Counted from the stretch's first letter, positions 43,255-51,928 are shown. The stretch is DNA of 64,000 bases from Sphingomonas sp. LHG3406-1 (GCF_029637485.1 NZ_CP069128.1:62001-126000), one strand, 5' to 3'. The notes: generated by a model not told the origin, from the letters alone. A program made the numbers and translations.

Positions 43255-43673
43255 GGCGAGGGCCTGTAGCCGTCTCTGGTGCCACTGCGAAGGTCGAGGC
43301 GGCAGATGAGCGCGCTGACCGCTCCACCGGCGGAAAAGGCGAACAGCAATGCCGGTGGGGCTCCCGCCAAAAGCGGCAGCGCGCCGCCGAGCAGGGCTCC
43401 GGCGACCATCCAGGCGAGCAAGCTCCTGGCCGCGGGCAGCCGTTCGCACAGCGCCGACAGGATGAGTGTGCCGATGCCAACTCCGGCAAGTCCCGGCAAG
43501 AAGCCGACCAAGGCGGCGAGCGCGACGAAGACAGGCACCATGAGCAGGATGTCCGCGTCCGCCCTTATGGGGTCGGGAATGCTCTCCACCATGGCTGCGA
43601 CACCGATGAAGAAAAGCACTGCGGGTCCCGCCAGGAGGGCGGCAAGAAACATCGATCGGGCGTGAGGATACAT
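43251..43673 (-). CDS. Small integral membrane protein coupled to trmFO
   Basis: About 140 residues with four predicted membrane helices (for example [60 protein letters not shown]). A basic C-terminus follows ([16 protein letters not shown]). I do not recognise a family. Its stop overlaps the trmFO ATG, so the two are co-translated, although no functional link is apparent. GAGGAG lies about 10 nt before the ATG. Confidence 0.65.
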   Translation of the reverse strand: MYPHARSMFLAALLAGPAVLFFIGVAAMVESIPDPIRADADILLMVPVFVALAALVGFLPGLAGVGIGTLILSALCERLPAARSLLAWMVAGALLGGALPLLAGAPPALLFAFSAGGAVSALICRLDLRSGTRDGYRPSP

Positions 43674-43740
43674 CGCGTCCGTCTCCTCGATGTCCGGGGC
43701 GGGCGGGTGATCCCTACCACCCACCCGCGGTCGGCAGGGT

Positions 43741-44109
43741 TCAGGCGGGTACCGCCTCGATGCCCAGCCACTGGTTCACCTTCCGGCCGAACCGGGCGAT
43801 CGCGCTCATGTTGAAGAAGTGCATGCCGCCAAGGACGAGGACGGCGAGGCCGACCTTGCTCGACAGGAAGCGGATCATCTCCGGCCAGCTGGTCGGCTCG
43901 CTGCCGAGGCTCAGCGTCAGGGTGATGAAGCCGATGTTCACCAGATAGAAGCCGACCACCAGCAGGTGGTTGGTCGAATTGGCCAGCTCCTCATTGTGGC
44001 CGAAGCATTGGACCAGGAACACCTTGCCGTTCTTCGACAGGGTGCGTGCGACCCAGACGGTGATCCCAAGACTGATCGCGAGGTAGAGGATGTAGGCAAT
44101 CTCGACCAT
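43741..44109 (-). CDS. Small integral membrane protein, probable target of the adjacent GbsR/MarR-type regulator
   Basis: 122 residues with three predicted transmembrane helices: EIAYILYLAISLGITVWVA, LLVVGFYLVNIGFITLTLSL and KVGLAVLVLGGMHFFNMSAIA. Polar loops contain CFGHNEELANSTNH, rich in His, Asn and Cys. It resembles uncharacterised conserved membrane proteins and I assign no function. A palindrome at 44133-44152, nearly identical to one at the regulator's start, lies 24 nt before the ATG, so repression or induction by the neighbour is likely. Confidence 0.75.
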   Translation of the reverse strand: MVEIAYILYLAISLGITVWVARTLSKNGKVFLVQCFGHNEELANSTNHLLVVGFYLVNIGFITLTLSLGSEPTSWPEMIRFLSSKVGLAVLVLGGMHFFNMSAIARFGRKVNQWLGIEAVPA

Positions 44110-44132
44110 GATCTGTTTCCTTCTCTTCCAAC

Positions 44133-44152
44133 GTTTCTGTAAGAACCGAAAT
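44133..44152. promoter_or_regulatory. Candidate operator O1 upstream of the small membrane protein gene
   Basis: GTTTCTGT-aaga-ACCGAAAT: 8-nt arms around a 4-nt spacer, with six of eight positions symmetric. The outline TTTCTGT-N4-ACnGAAAT is shared with the palindrome at 44751-44770. It sits in the 79-nt gap between the regulator stop and the target gene's start, where a promoter is expected. Confidence 0.6.
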
Positions 44153-44188
44153 CAATTGGTAAGCGAACCTGCAATGGGTTGGCCAAGC

Positions 44189-44752
44189 TCAGCCTTGCGG
44201 CGGCTCCTTCCCGCCGCCCGGAATGAAGCGGGCGACCTTGGCGCCGAGCTTCATCAGGGTGATCAGCGTCGGCTTGGGAAGCTTGCGGACCTGCTCGTAC
44301 CAGTTGCCGAGCGTGCCGATGAACTCGTGCATGCGGGTCACCCGCTCACGCACTTGAGCCGGAGAGGTGGGATCATCCTTGAGCCGGCCGGCCAGTTCCT
44401 CGAGCAGGCGGAGCGTCGGGTCGATCTCGCGCCGCTTCCGCTCGGCGGCGATCTTCATCAGCATGTCCCACAGGTCGGTCTCGGCGACGAAATGGTCGCG
44501 GCGATCACCCTCGACATGCACCCTCCGAACGATACCATAGCCCTGCAGTTCGCGGACACCGGTCGACACGTTGGAACGGGCGAGGCCAAGCTGGTCGACG
44601 ATCTCCTCCGCATGGAGCGGCCGGTCCGACAAATAGAGCAGCGCGTGAAGCTGCGCGACCGACCGGTTCACTCCCCATTGCGTTCCCATCTCCCCCCAGT
44701 GGAGGATGAAGGCCTTGGCGTCCGGATGATCGACGATTCTCATGACAGACAT
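44189..44752 (-). CDS. GbsR/MarR-type winged-helix transcriptional regulator
   Basis: About 187 residues. The N-terminus (AKAFILHWGEMGTQWGVNRSVAQLHALLYLSDRPLHAEEIVDQLGLARSNVSTGVRELQGYGIVRRVH in segments) matches the GbsR group: a helix with GxxWGxNRxxAQxHALLxL, then a helix-turn-helix (EEIVDQLGLARSNVS) and a wing (VEGDRRDHFVAETD). The C-terminal helices probably dimerise. ATG 44752 lies inside a perfect palindrome; ATG 44743 is an alternative. The gene probably autoregulates and controls the downstream membrane protein. Confidence 0.88.
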   Translation of the reverse strand: MSVMRIVDHPDAKAFILHWGEMGTQWGVNRSVAQLHALLYLSDRPLHAEEIVDQLGLARSNVSTGVRELQGYGIVRRVHVEGDRRDHFVAETDLWDMLMKIAAERKRREIDPTLRLLEELAGRLKDDPTSPAQVRERVTRMHEFIGTLGNWYEQVRKLPKPTLITLMKLGAKVARFIPGGGKEPPQG

Positions 44753-44770
44753 TTCTGTATCAACAGAAAT
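44751..44770. promoter_or_regulatory. Candidate operator O2 at the regulator start codon
   Basis: ATTTCTGT (44751-44758) and ACAGAAAT (44763-44770) are exact reverse complements with a 4-nt spacer. The palindrome overlaps the regulator's initiation region and lies 75 nt from the divergent alpha-amylase start, so it could govern either gene. Geometry and sequence match the site at 44133-44152. Confidence 0.7.
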
Positions 44771-44844
44771 ATCCGAAGACAAGTCGCCGTGAATACGTGT
44801 GCAATGGCTGGCCACCCCGCCGCCACCATGCTTCACTTGCACTC

Positions 44845-46209
44845 ATGAAGCGTCTGTTCCTTGCCGCCGCCCTGGCGACCGCCGCCTTCCCTTCAACCGC
44901 GCTCGCCGGCCCATACGCACCGAGGGACATGAGCGGCGTGAAGCATCCCGACTGGTCGAAAGATGCGGTCATCTACCAGATCAACACCCGCCAGTTCACG
45001 CCGCAAGGGACGTTCAAGGCGGCCGAGCAGCAGCTTCCGCGCCTCAAGGCGATGGGCGTCGACATCCTCTGGATCATGCCCATCCACCCGATCGGCGAGA
45101 AGAACCGCAAGGGGACGCTCGGCTCGCCCTACAGCGTGCGCGACTATCGCGCGGTCAATCCGGAATTCGGCACGCTCGCCGACTTCAAGAGCTTCGTCCG
45201 CGCTGCCCACGGTCAGGGCATGAAAGTGATCATCGACTGGGTCGCCAATCATAGCGCCTGGGACAATGACCTCGTGACGCAGCACCCCGACTGGTACGAC
45301 CGCGACTGGAAGGGCAACTTCCGCCCGACGCCGTGGTGGGACTGGTCGGACATCATCGACTTCGACTTCAGCAAGGAGCCGCTTCGCCAGTATATGGCGG
45401 AATCGATGCTCTACTGGGTGCGTGAGGCCGACATCGACGGTTTCCGCGCCGACGTCGCTGCCTACGTGCCCCTCGACTTCTGGGAGAAGGTCCGGTCCGA
45501 AGCCGACAGGATCAAGCCGGTTTTCATGCTTGGCGAGGCGCAGATGCGCGATCTCCACTACCGCGCCTTCGACGCCACCTACGGCTGGGGCTGGTACAAT
45601 GCGCTCGCCGACATCGCCAAGGGCAAGGCCGACGCCACCGCCTTGTTCGGTTACTTCAGTGAGAATGAGAGCGCATGGCCGAAGGGCGCCATGCGCATGG
45701 TCTATGCCGAGAACCACGACCAGAACGCCTGGCACGGCACCGGCACGGAGACCTTCGGCCCGGCTCTCCGGAACGTCCATGTGCTCGCCTTCGCGGGCGA
45801 GGGCATCCCGCTCATCTACAATGGCGAGGAAGCCGGCAATCCGAAGCGCCTTGAGTTCTTCGAGAAGGACCCAATCGCCTGGCGCGAGCATCCGAACCGC
45901 GCATTGTTCACCAGGCTCGCCGCGCTCAAGACCCGCAACCGGGCGATGTGGAACGCGCCCTGGGGCGGGCGCATGGTCGGCGTGGTGAACGACAAGCCGC
46001 AGAAGGTCTTTTCCTTCCACCGCCAGGCCGGCAGGGCCCGCGTGTTCGGCATCTTCAATTTCTCCGCCGAAGCGCAGACGGTGAGATTCACCGAACGCCT
46101 CGCCGACGGCAGCTACCGCGACTTCGACAGCGGTCAGGCGGTCAGGGTCGACGCCGCGACCGCCATGACCCTCGCGCCCTGGAGCTACCGGCTGCTGACG
46201 GTGGATTGA
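44845..46209 (+). CDS. Secreted GH13 alpha-amylase-family glycosidase
   Basis: About 454 residues with signal peptide (MKRLFLAAALATAAFPSTALA). The (beta/alpha)8 GH13 motifs are present: DWVANHS (region I), GFRADVAAYVP (region II, nucleophile Asp203), MLGEAQM (region III, acid/base Glu231) and YAENHDQN (region IV, His291-Asp292). The C-terminal beta domain is short. It hydrolyses alpha-1,4-glucans, probably in the periplasm; exact specificity is undetermined. The operator at 44751-44770 lies in its upstream region. Confidence 0.92.
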   Translation: MKRLFLAAALATAAFPSTALAGPYAPRDMSGVKHPDWSKDAVIYQINTRQFTPQGTFKAAEQQLPRLKAMGVDILWIMPIHPIGEKNRKGTLGSPYSVRDYRAVNPEFGTLADFKSFVRAAHGQGMKVIIDWVANHSAWDNDLVTQHPDWYDRDWKGNFRPTPWWDWSDIIDFDFSKEPLRQYMAESMLYWVREADIDGFRADVAAYVPLDFWEKVRSEADRIKPVFMLGEAQMRDLHYRAFDATYGWGWYNALADIAKGKADATALFGYFSENESAWPKGAMRMVYAENHDQNAWHGTGTETFGPALRNVHVLAFAGEGIPLIYNGEEAGNPKRLEFFEKDPIAWREHPNRALFTRLAALKTRNRAMWNAPWGGRMVGVVNDKPQKVFSFHRQAGRARVFGIFNFSAEAQTVRFTERLADGSYRDFDSGQAVRVDAATAMTLAPWSYRLLTVD

Positions 46210-46242
46210 CCGTTCGCTCCCCTCAAAAGAGAGCGTTCGGCC

Positions 46243-47529
46243 TTATCGCGCCCCGAACCCCGTCAGCATCGTCTTCAGCGTCTTGAACACGATCAGCAGG
46301 TCGAGGAACGGCGAGAAATACTTGATGTAATAGAAGTCGTACTGCAGCTTGTGGTGGATCTGCTCGACCTCGGCGACATGGCCCTGGTTGGTCTGCGCCC
46401 AGCCGGTGATGCCGGGCTTCACCACGTGACGGTAGCGATAGAAGGGGATCTCCCCGACATACCAGAGACTGAGCACTTCCGCCTCCGGCCGCGGCCCGAT
46501 CCAGCTCATTTCGCCCTTCAGGATGTTCCACGCCTGCGGCAGCTCGTCGATGCGGCTCTTGCGCAGGAAGGCGCCCACCCGAGTGATGCGCGGATCGAGG
46601 TCGCCGGTCATGGCGGCCTGCCGCGCGTCACCCGTGCTGAGCCCGGGATCGACCCGCATCGTGCGGAACTTGAGGACATGGAAGGGCGTGCCGCGATGGC
46701 CGATCCGGCGCTGCCGGAAGAAGACGGGGCCGCCATCGTCGAGCAGGATGGCGATTGCCGCACCCAGCATCACCGGCAGCAACACCGGCAGCGCCGCCAG
46801 CGCCACGAAAAAATCGATCACCGTCTTGAGGTGAAAATAGCCGCGCGCCGGCACCAGTGAGCCGAAGCTGTTTTCCGAAAGATGGTCGATCTCGACCCGG
46901 CCGGTCAGCGATTCCGCCAGCGGCTTCACCTGGTAGACGATCAGCCCGGTCAGCGCGGCGTCCGCGAGAAAGCCCTCCCATTCGGGTGATAGGTCGGCCG
47001 AGAAGTCCGCGACGATCGCGTCGCAGCGGCGGGCAAGTTCGATCGATGGACCGTCCAGCCGGATCCAGTTGATCATTTCCAGCGTCTCGAGCTTCTGCCA
47101 GTCGCCGAGCGGCACCACGCCGATCTGCAGGATCGTCCGTCGCTGGACTAGGAAATAGACGAGGTAGAACCAGGCCACGTGCAGGACGAAGCCCGCGATG
47201 AAGGCGCTTCGATCATAGGGCAGGCGGGTGAAGAAGAAGAAGGCCAGGACCAGGCCGTGGGCGACCGCGCAGGTCGGCAGGATGACCAGGCTCGACCGGA
47301 TGCCTGGATAAGGCTCGACGCTGAGGCGGAGCCAGAAGGCCACCACCACTGCGACCACGTTCGCCCAGAAGGCGTTGAAGGTCGACACCCACAGCGCTTC
47401 AGGCGTGAAGAACAGTCGCCAGGCGAGCGGAACCACCGCCGCAACCAGCATGGCGCCGAGCAGCTGCACACGCCTGCGGCCGAGCCAGTTCGTCCTGCGG
47501 ACGTGGGAAATGGGTGATGATTGGAACAT
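46243..47529 (-). CDS. Exopolysaccharide polyprenyl glycosylphosphotransferase
   Basis: 428 residues. Four N-terminal membrane helices, a soluble CoA-binding-like middle (about 150-230) and a fifth helix (VIDFFVALAALPVLLPVML) lead into the bacterial sugar-transferase domain with GPVFFRQRRIGHRGTPFHVLKFRTM and RKSRIDELPQAWNILKGEMSWIGPRPE. Such enzymes load the first sugar phosphate onto undecaprenyl phosphate for exopolysaccharide or capsule. It lies 31 nt downstream of a UDP-sugar dehydrogenase gene on the same strand. Confidence 0.92.
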   Translation of the reverse strand: MFQSSPISHVRRTNWLGRRRVQLLGAMLVAAVVPLAWRLFFTPEALWVSTFNAFWANVVAVVVAFWLRLSVEPYPGIRSSLVILPTCAVAHGLVLAFFFFTRLPYDRSAFIAGFVLHVAWFYLVYFLVQRRTILQIGVVPLGDWQKLETLEMINWIRLDGPSIELARRCDAIVADFSADLSPEWEGFLADAALTGLIVYQVKPLAESLTGRVEIDHLSENSFGSLVPARGYFHLKTVIDFFVALAALPVLLPVMLGAAIAILLDDGGPVFFRQRRIGHRGTPFHVLKFRTMRVDPGLSTGDARQAAMTGDLDPRITRVGAFLRKSRIDELPQAWNILKGEMSWIGPRPEAEVLSLWYVGEIPFYRYRHVVKPGITGWAQTNQGHVAEVEQIHHKLQYDFYYIKYFSPFLDLLIVFKTLKTMLTGFGAR

Positions 47530-47560
47530 GGACCCCCGGCCTTACGCGCCGACCCGGTAC

Positions 47561-48832
47561 TTACAGGCTCCAGACCTTCGCTGTCGACCCGCTTGCCCAG
47601 CCCCACAGCCGCTTGAGGTCCGCTACCTGCCCATTGTCCCGGACCAGTGCGAGCAGTTGCTCCTCGGTCCAGCCGCGATAATCGTCATGCGCAACCGCGC
47701 CGACGACGAGGTCCACCTTTTCGCCGAGCGTGGCCGGATCGACCAGGGTCAGCCCATATTCGTGCTCCGCCTCGGCCGGGTCGGCGAGCGGGTCGGCGAC
47801 CCCGACCTCGTGACCCAGCCACTGCAGCCGCCGGACGACGTCGATCACCCGGCTGTTGCGCAGGTCTGGCACATTCTCCTTGAAGGTCAGGCCGAGCACC
47901 AGAACCCGCCCGGCGCGGTTCCCCATCTTCTCGTGAAGTCGGTCGGCGACCCAGGCGCCCATGCCGTCGTTGATCTGCCGGCCCGCCAGGATGACATTCG
48001 GCTCATGCCCCAGCTCGCGGGCACGGTGGGCGAGGTAATAAGGGTCGACGCCGATGCAATGGCCGCCGACAAGGCCCGGCTCGAACGGCAGGAAGTTCCA
48101 CTTGGTCCGCGCCGCCGCCAGCACGTCCCAGATGCTGAGGTCGAGCTTGGCGAAGATCTGCGTGATCTCGTTGATGAAGGCGATGTTGATGTCACGCTGC
48201 GCATTCTCGATCACCTTGGCCGCTTCGGCCGCCTTGATCGACGCTGCGCGGAAGATGCGGCCGTCATTCATCCGGCCGTAGAGGTCGGCAAGCAGGGCGC
48301 TGGTCGCTTCATCCTCGCCCGCCACCACCTTGGTGATCTTGTCGACCGTATGCTCGCGGTCGCCCGGATTGATCCGCTCGGGGCTGTAGCCGAGCCTGAA
48401 GTGCGTGCCGCGCCTGAGGCCCGACACGCGCTCCAGCTCCGGCCCGCAGATGTCCTCGGTCACGCCGGGATAGACGGTGCTCTCGTAGACCACGACCGCC
48501 GGCCGCGCCGGATCGATCATTCCGGCGACGCTGCGGGTGGCCGAAAGGAGCGGGGAGAGGTCCGGCTGGTTGGACGCGTCGACCGGGGTCGGCACGGTCA
48601 CGACATAGACGTCCGCCCCGCGCACAGCCGAAGGATCGTCGGTCAGTACCAGCGACGACGCCCCAAGCCGATCCCCGGACAGCTCACGCGTCCGGTCGTG
48701 CCCGTCGCGCAGTTCCGCGATCCGCTGGGCGTCGATGTCGAAGCCGATGACCGGCCCATGCTCGGCCAGCGCGACCGCCAGCGGCAGTCCCACATAGCCC
48801 AGCCCAACGACCACGATCTTCTGTTCCTGCAC
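47561..48832 (-). CDS. UDP-N-acetylhexosamine-type UDP-sugar 6-dehydrogenase
   Basis: About 423 residues. NAD-binding VVVGLGYVGLPLAVALA opens the protein. The catalytic Cys259 is in EPGLVGGHCIGVDPYYL, and KAAEAAKVIENAQRDINIAF and LGLTFKENVPDLRNSR are typical of the WbpA/TviB/CapL type that oxidises UDP-GlcNAc or UDP-GalNAc to the uronic acid. The start is taken as the GTG at 48832; another GTG at 48853 is possible. It feeds nucleotide sugars to the adjacent glycosylphosphotransferase pathway. Confidence 0.9.
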   Translation of the reverse strand: MQEQKIVVVGLGYVGLPLAVALAEHGPVIGFDIDAQRIAELRDGHDRTRELSGDRLGASSLVLTDDPSAVRGADVYVVTVPTPVDASNQPDLSPLLSATRSVAGMIDPARPAVVVYESTVYPGVTEDICGPELERVSGLRRGTHFRLGYSPERINPGDREHTVDKITKVVAGEDEATSALLADLYGRMNDGRIFRAASIKAAEAAKVIENAQRDINIAFINEITQIFAKLDLSIWDVLAAARTKWNFLPFEPGLVGGHCIGVDPYYLAHRARELGHEPNVILAGRQINDGMGAWVADRLHEKMGNRAGRVLVLGLTFKENVPDLRNSRVIDVVRRLQWLGHEVGVADPLADPAEAEHEYGLTLVDPATLGEKVDLVVGAVAHDDYRGWTEEQLLALVRDNGQVADLKRLWGWASGSTAKVWSL

Positions 48833-49034
48833 GTCTACCCCGTTCCGCTTCACTCTTGACGGAGTGCTCCATAGAGGCCGCTTCCGGACCCGCAACGGCC
48901 TTGTTCCGGGTCAGATACGTTTATCTGCAACCCGCTGCACGCTGGAGAGTTTTGCGGTGAAGGGAGGCGGCCACCTTTTTCTCTCGGGGGAGGGACTGCC
49001 GATACCTTCATCCGTGAAACAGGGGAGTGCCGCC

Positions 49035-49427
49035 ATGTCCAAGTTCACCACCATCGCCGGAATCGCCACCTTCGCCTTGCTCGCCAGCGGGGCCTCGGCC
49101 CAGTGGGTGCCGGGCTCGGAGATCGCCGGCCAGACCGTGCAGGTCGAAACCAACGGCGTCGTCAACAACATCAGCTTCCAGCCGGGCGGCGCGGCCACCA
49201 TCACCACGCCCAGCGGCAACGTCATCCCGGCAAGCTGGACCGCCAACGCCGGCCAGCTCTGCCTGCGCAGCGGCACGGCGTCGGAATGCTTCCCCTACAG
49301 CCAGCCCTTCCAGGCCGGCCAGTCGGTGACCGCCACCTCCAGCTGCGGCGCCACCAGCCGCTGGCTTGCCAACGCCACCAACCAGCCCGCCCAGCCGGCG
49401 GCCCGCTCGCTCGGCGAACGGGGCTGA
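49035..49427 (+). CDS. Small secreted protein of unknown function
   Basis: About 130 residues. Signal peptide MSKFTTIAGIATFALLASGASAQ is followed by a beta-rich domain (VPGSEIAGQTVQVETNGVVN, ATITTPSGNVIPASW, GQLCLRSGTASECFPYSQPF, SVTATSSCGATSRW) with three cysteines, and a proline/alanine tail. I know similar uncharacterised sphingomonad secreted proteins but no named domain. GGGGAG precedes the ATG. Confidence 0.7.
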   Translation: MSKFTTIAGIATFALLASGASAQWVPGSEIAGQTVQVETNGVVNNISFQPGGAATITTPSGNVIPASWTANAGQLCLRSGTASECFPYSQPFQAGQSVTATSSCGATSRWLANATNQPAQPAARSLGERG

Positions 49428-49458
49428 TCCTCGCACCTCTCTCCAGGCGAGGTGTCGG

Positions 49459-49509
49459 CGAAGTGCCGGGAGGTCCGGAGCGCTGCGCTCCGGACCTCCC
49501 GGCACTTCG
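49459..49509. repeat. Perfect 24-bp palindrome between convergent genes
   Basis: Arms 49459-49482 and 49486-49509 are exact reverse complements around CTG. A second smaller hairpin (49515-49521 with 49525-49531, loop TGA) follows at once. The region separates the rightward secreted-protein gene and the leftward amn gene. It has no T-tract; it may block transcription from both sides or be an interspersed palindromic element. Confidence 0.8.
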
Positions 49510-49539
49510 TCATTGCCCTCCTGAGGAGGGCTGCTTCAA

Positions 49540-50988
49540 TCACCGGAACGGCGGCTCGTCGAAGCTCCTCAGCTTCCGGCTGTGCAGCGCGTCGCCTTCC
49601 TCGCGCAGCAGGTTCAGCGTCTCGATCCCGATCCTGAGGTGCTGGCTGATCGCCCGCTCGTAGAAGGCATTGGCCTGACCGGGCAGCTTCAGTTCGCCGT
49701 GGAGCGGCTTGTCCGACACGCACAGCAGGGTCCCGTAGGGCACGCGGAAGCGATAGCCCTGCGCCGCGACCGTCGCGCTTTCCATGTCGATCCCGACCGC
49801 CCTGCTCTGGTTGAAGCGCCGTGCGCTCGCCGTGTAGCGGAGCTCCCAGTTGCGATCGTCGGTGGTGACCACCGTGCCGGTGCGCAACCGCTTCTTCAGC
49901 ATGTCCTCGTCCTCGCCGGTGACCGTCGCTGCTGCGTTGAACAGGGCCGTCTGCACCTCGGCGATGGGCGGGATCGGGATCTCGACCGGAAGGATGTCGT
50001 CGAGCACGTGATCGTCGCGCAGATAGGCGTGGGCGAGCACATAGTCGCCGATCGTCTGGCTTGGCCTCAACCCCCCGCAATGGCCGATCATGAGCCAGAC
50101 TTCCGGCCGGAGTACCGCGATATGGTCGCAGATGGTCTTGGCGTTGCTCGGCCCGACGCCGATGTTGACCAGGCTGATGCCGTCGTCGCCGTTCGGCCCG
50201 ACCAGGTGGTAGGCCGGCATTTGGTAGCGCCGCCACGAGCCCGCCGCGATCTCCGCCTCGGCATTCTCCAGCATGCCCCGGTCGTAGCGGCCGCCCGGCA
50301 CGCTCAGCGCCTGGTAGGGCGACCCTTCCTCGCGCAGTGCATCGGCCGCAAAGCGCACGAACTCATCGACATAGCGGACATAGTTGGTGAACAGGATGAA
50401 GCGCTGGAAATGCTCGGTTGGAGTGCCCGTGTAATGGCGCAGCCGGGCCAGGCTGAAGTCGGTGCGCGGCCCGTCGAACAGCGCGAGCGGCCGCGTTGAA
50501 TGACGGGTCGAATCCCATTCGCCATCGGCAATCTCGTCGCCGATGTGGACCAGTTCGGTGGTCGGAAACCAGCGCGCCAGCTCGGCCGACTGGATACCGC
50601 CCAGTTGCAGATCCTCGCCGCCGTCGAGGACATAGGGGTAGGGGATCTCGCTCGCCGACCGGCCGACGCTGATCTCCACGTCATAATCGCGGCACAGATG
50701 CTCGAGCTGGGTGCGCAGATACTCGCGGAACAGCTTCGGCCGAGCGATGCTGGCGACATAGATGCCGGGCTGGTTCAGCCGCGCGAAGGCCCGTGCCGGA
50801 AGCGGGGGTGGAGTCGCCGGATCATAGTCGATGCGAAGCTCGGGGTAGGCGAAGCAGCCGTCGGCCCGCGCCTGTGCTTCGGGACGAACGCCGTCCCGCA
50901 CATACGCCATGAGAGCACGGCGCAGATTCTGAACCGACCCGTCGAAGATGGTCTCGAGCTGGTCGAGGATGGTCTCGATATCAGGCAT
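49540..50988 (-). CDS. amn: AMP nucleosidase
   Basis: 482 residues, the family length. Amn cleaves AMP to adenine and ribose 5-phosphate, controlling adenylate pools. The N-terminal Amn-specific domain (residues 1-170, with KLFREYLRTQLEHL and IPYPYVLDGG) precedes a PNP/UDP phosphorylase fold with LVNIGVGPSNAKTICDHIAVLRP, MIGHCGGLRPSQTIGDYVLAHAYLRDD and GIDMESATVAAQGYRF (active-site Glu). ATG 50988 is chosen over longer upstream extensions, which are not family-like. Confidence 0.95.
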   Translation of the reverse strand: MPDIETILDQLETIFDGSVQNLRRALMAYVRDGVRPEAQARADGCFAYPELRIDYDPATPPPLPARAFARLNQPGIYVASIARPKLFREYLRTQLEHLCRDYDVEISVGRSASEIPYPYVLDGGEDLQLGGIQSAELARWFPTTELVHIGDEIADGEWDSTRHSTRPLALFDGPRTDFSLARLRHYTGTPTEHFQRFILFTNYVRYVDEFVRFAADALREEGSPYQALSVPGGRYDRGMLENAEAEIAAGSWRRYQMPAYHLVGPNGDDGISLVNIGVGPSNAKTICDHIAVLRPEVWLMIGHCGGLRPSQTIGDYVLAHAYLRDDHVLDDILPVEIPIPPIAEVQTALFNAAATVTGEDEDMLKKRLRTGTVVTTDDRNWELRYTASARRFNQSRAVGIDMESATVAAQGYRFRVPYGTLLCVSDKPLHGELKLPGQANAFYERAISQHLRIGIETLNLLREEGDALHSRKLRSFDEPPFR

Positions 50989-51678
50989 GGCGCCGTGTAG
51001 CGAAACTTTGTGACAGGGCAAGGTGGAGCGCTTTTTAACCCTGTCGGAAGAGCGGCACCGAAGCTGGAGCGGGTAGCGGGAATCTGCTCCATTTCCACTA
51101 TCGGCTGAGAACGGCAGATTTCCGCGGTTCAACAAGCGTCCGAAGTGGATTGTGCGACAGCTTGGTGCGACAAGCAAGTGCGTCAGTTTGGAAGGTCTGC
51201 TTTGCGCCCATTCCAGTCGCTCTGGGTCGATTCTGCGCAACCCGAAAGCAGCCGCTTGTTCAGCTGAGGTCCCAATCTTAATCTCGACCTTGGCGGATTG
51301 CTTCCGGCGCAAGCTGCTGAGGGTCAAGTCAGATCGGCACCTGACGGCCGGAGCTATCTCGCAGAGGCGCGACCTTCAAAGAAGTTAAAGCGGGTGCGGC
51401 TTGCACAACGGAGTTGCCAAGCCATGGACCGTGATTCCTATCTGGAAGAACGACTCGATCTTGATCTTCGGCACTCACAGTTTTAAGAGGAGCAGGCGGA
51501 CCGGGCCCCTCTGGCGTGGCGCTCCTCTGGCGAGATGAAGCCAGGCGGCGCCTGCGTGATGTCGGACCGCATCGGAATATCCGATGTGTGGCCCCTCGCG
51601 TGACCCCTCGAACCCGTGCGTGGCGGCTCCCTCGGCTCTTCCGATCGGTTCATCAGCTGAACGAGGAGGAACTGACCA
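50989..51678. other. 690-nt gap: degenerate repeats, no convincing gene
   Basis: The gap between amn and the DUF465 gene contains the first copy of the 106-bp direct repeat (51075-51180) and a 16-nt segment GGTCTGCTTTGCGCCC (51194-51209), repeated at 53149-53164. Short open frames are present on both strands but lack family features. The composition is more A/T-rich than in the core genes. The DUF465 promoter presumably lies at its right end. Confidence 0.6.
51075..51180. repeat. 106-bp imperfect direct repeat, copy A
   Basis: Aligns without gaps to 55571-55676 in the same orientation, 87 of 106 positions identical by hand count (about 82%). The most conserved stretches are the first 15 nt (AGCGGGAATCTGCTC) and the ATCGGCTGAGAACG and TGTGCGACAG blocks. 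It lies in noncoding DNA upstream of the DUF465 gene. Confidence 0.8.
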
Positions 51679-51852
51679 ATGACAGCACGAATGTCCCGCC
51701 TTCTGGAAACGCACCAGCGGATCGACCAGGCCCTGCGCGAGGAGCAGCGTCGCCGCCGGCCCGATCCTACCCGGACCAGCCAACTCAAGAAGCTGAAGCT
51801 GCGGGTCAAGGACATTCTCTACCGGATGACCCGGACCAGCGCGCAGGTCTGA
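51679..51852 (+). CDS. DUF465 (YdcH-like) small helical protein
   Basis: 57 residues. LLETHQRIDQALREEQRRRRPDPT followed by LKKLKLRVKDILYRM is the DUF465 pattern: two helices with a conserved H..ID and a final LK..KL..KD motif. Its function is unknown. GAGGA lies about 9 nt before the ATG. A strong hairpin terminator follows 18 nt later. Confidence 0.85.
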   Translation: MTARMSRLLETHQRIDQALREEQRRRRPDPTRTSQLKKLKLRVKDILYRMTRTSAQV

Positions 51853-51869
51853 CCTAAGAATAAACACGG

Positions 51870-51907
51870 GAAGGGGCCGGGGGCACCGCCCTCAGCCCCT
51901 TCTTCTT
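51870..51907 (+). terminator. Terminator between DUF465 gene and terC
   Basis: GAAGGGGC (51870-51877) pairs with GCCCCTTC (51895-51902), with an inner GGGC/GCCC stem, and is followed by TTCTT. It separates the two same-strand genes, so terC is probably expressed mainly from elsewhere or through read-through. Confidence 0.7.
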
Positions 51908-51928
51908 GCCAACAGGGATGGATGAACG

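Noticed and set aside
43674..43740. GC-rich stem (GCGGGTG/CACCCGC) as terminator of the small membrane-protein gene
   Set aside because: A 7-bp stem with an 11-nt loop and no T-tract, in a C/G-rich stretch where such pairings occur by chance.
46210..46242. Hairpin between alpha-amylase and glycosylphosphotransferase genes as a bidirectional terminator
   Set aside because: CCG-TT-CGCTC can pair with GAGCG-TT-CGG, but the stem has an internal mismatch and no T-run; too weak to annotate.
51424..51486. Twenty-codon frame starting MDRDSYLEERLDLD before the DUF465 gene
   Set aside because: No ribosome-binding site or family match; lies in repeat-rich noncoding DNA.
51853..51928. yybP-ykoY manganese riboswitch in front of the TerC-family gene
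   Set aside because: The leader is only 76 nt and is occupied by a terminator hairpin; the riboswitch's conserved loops are not visible.
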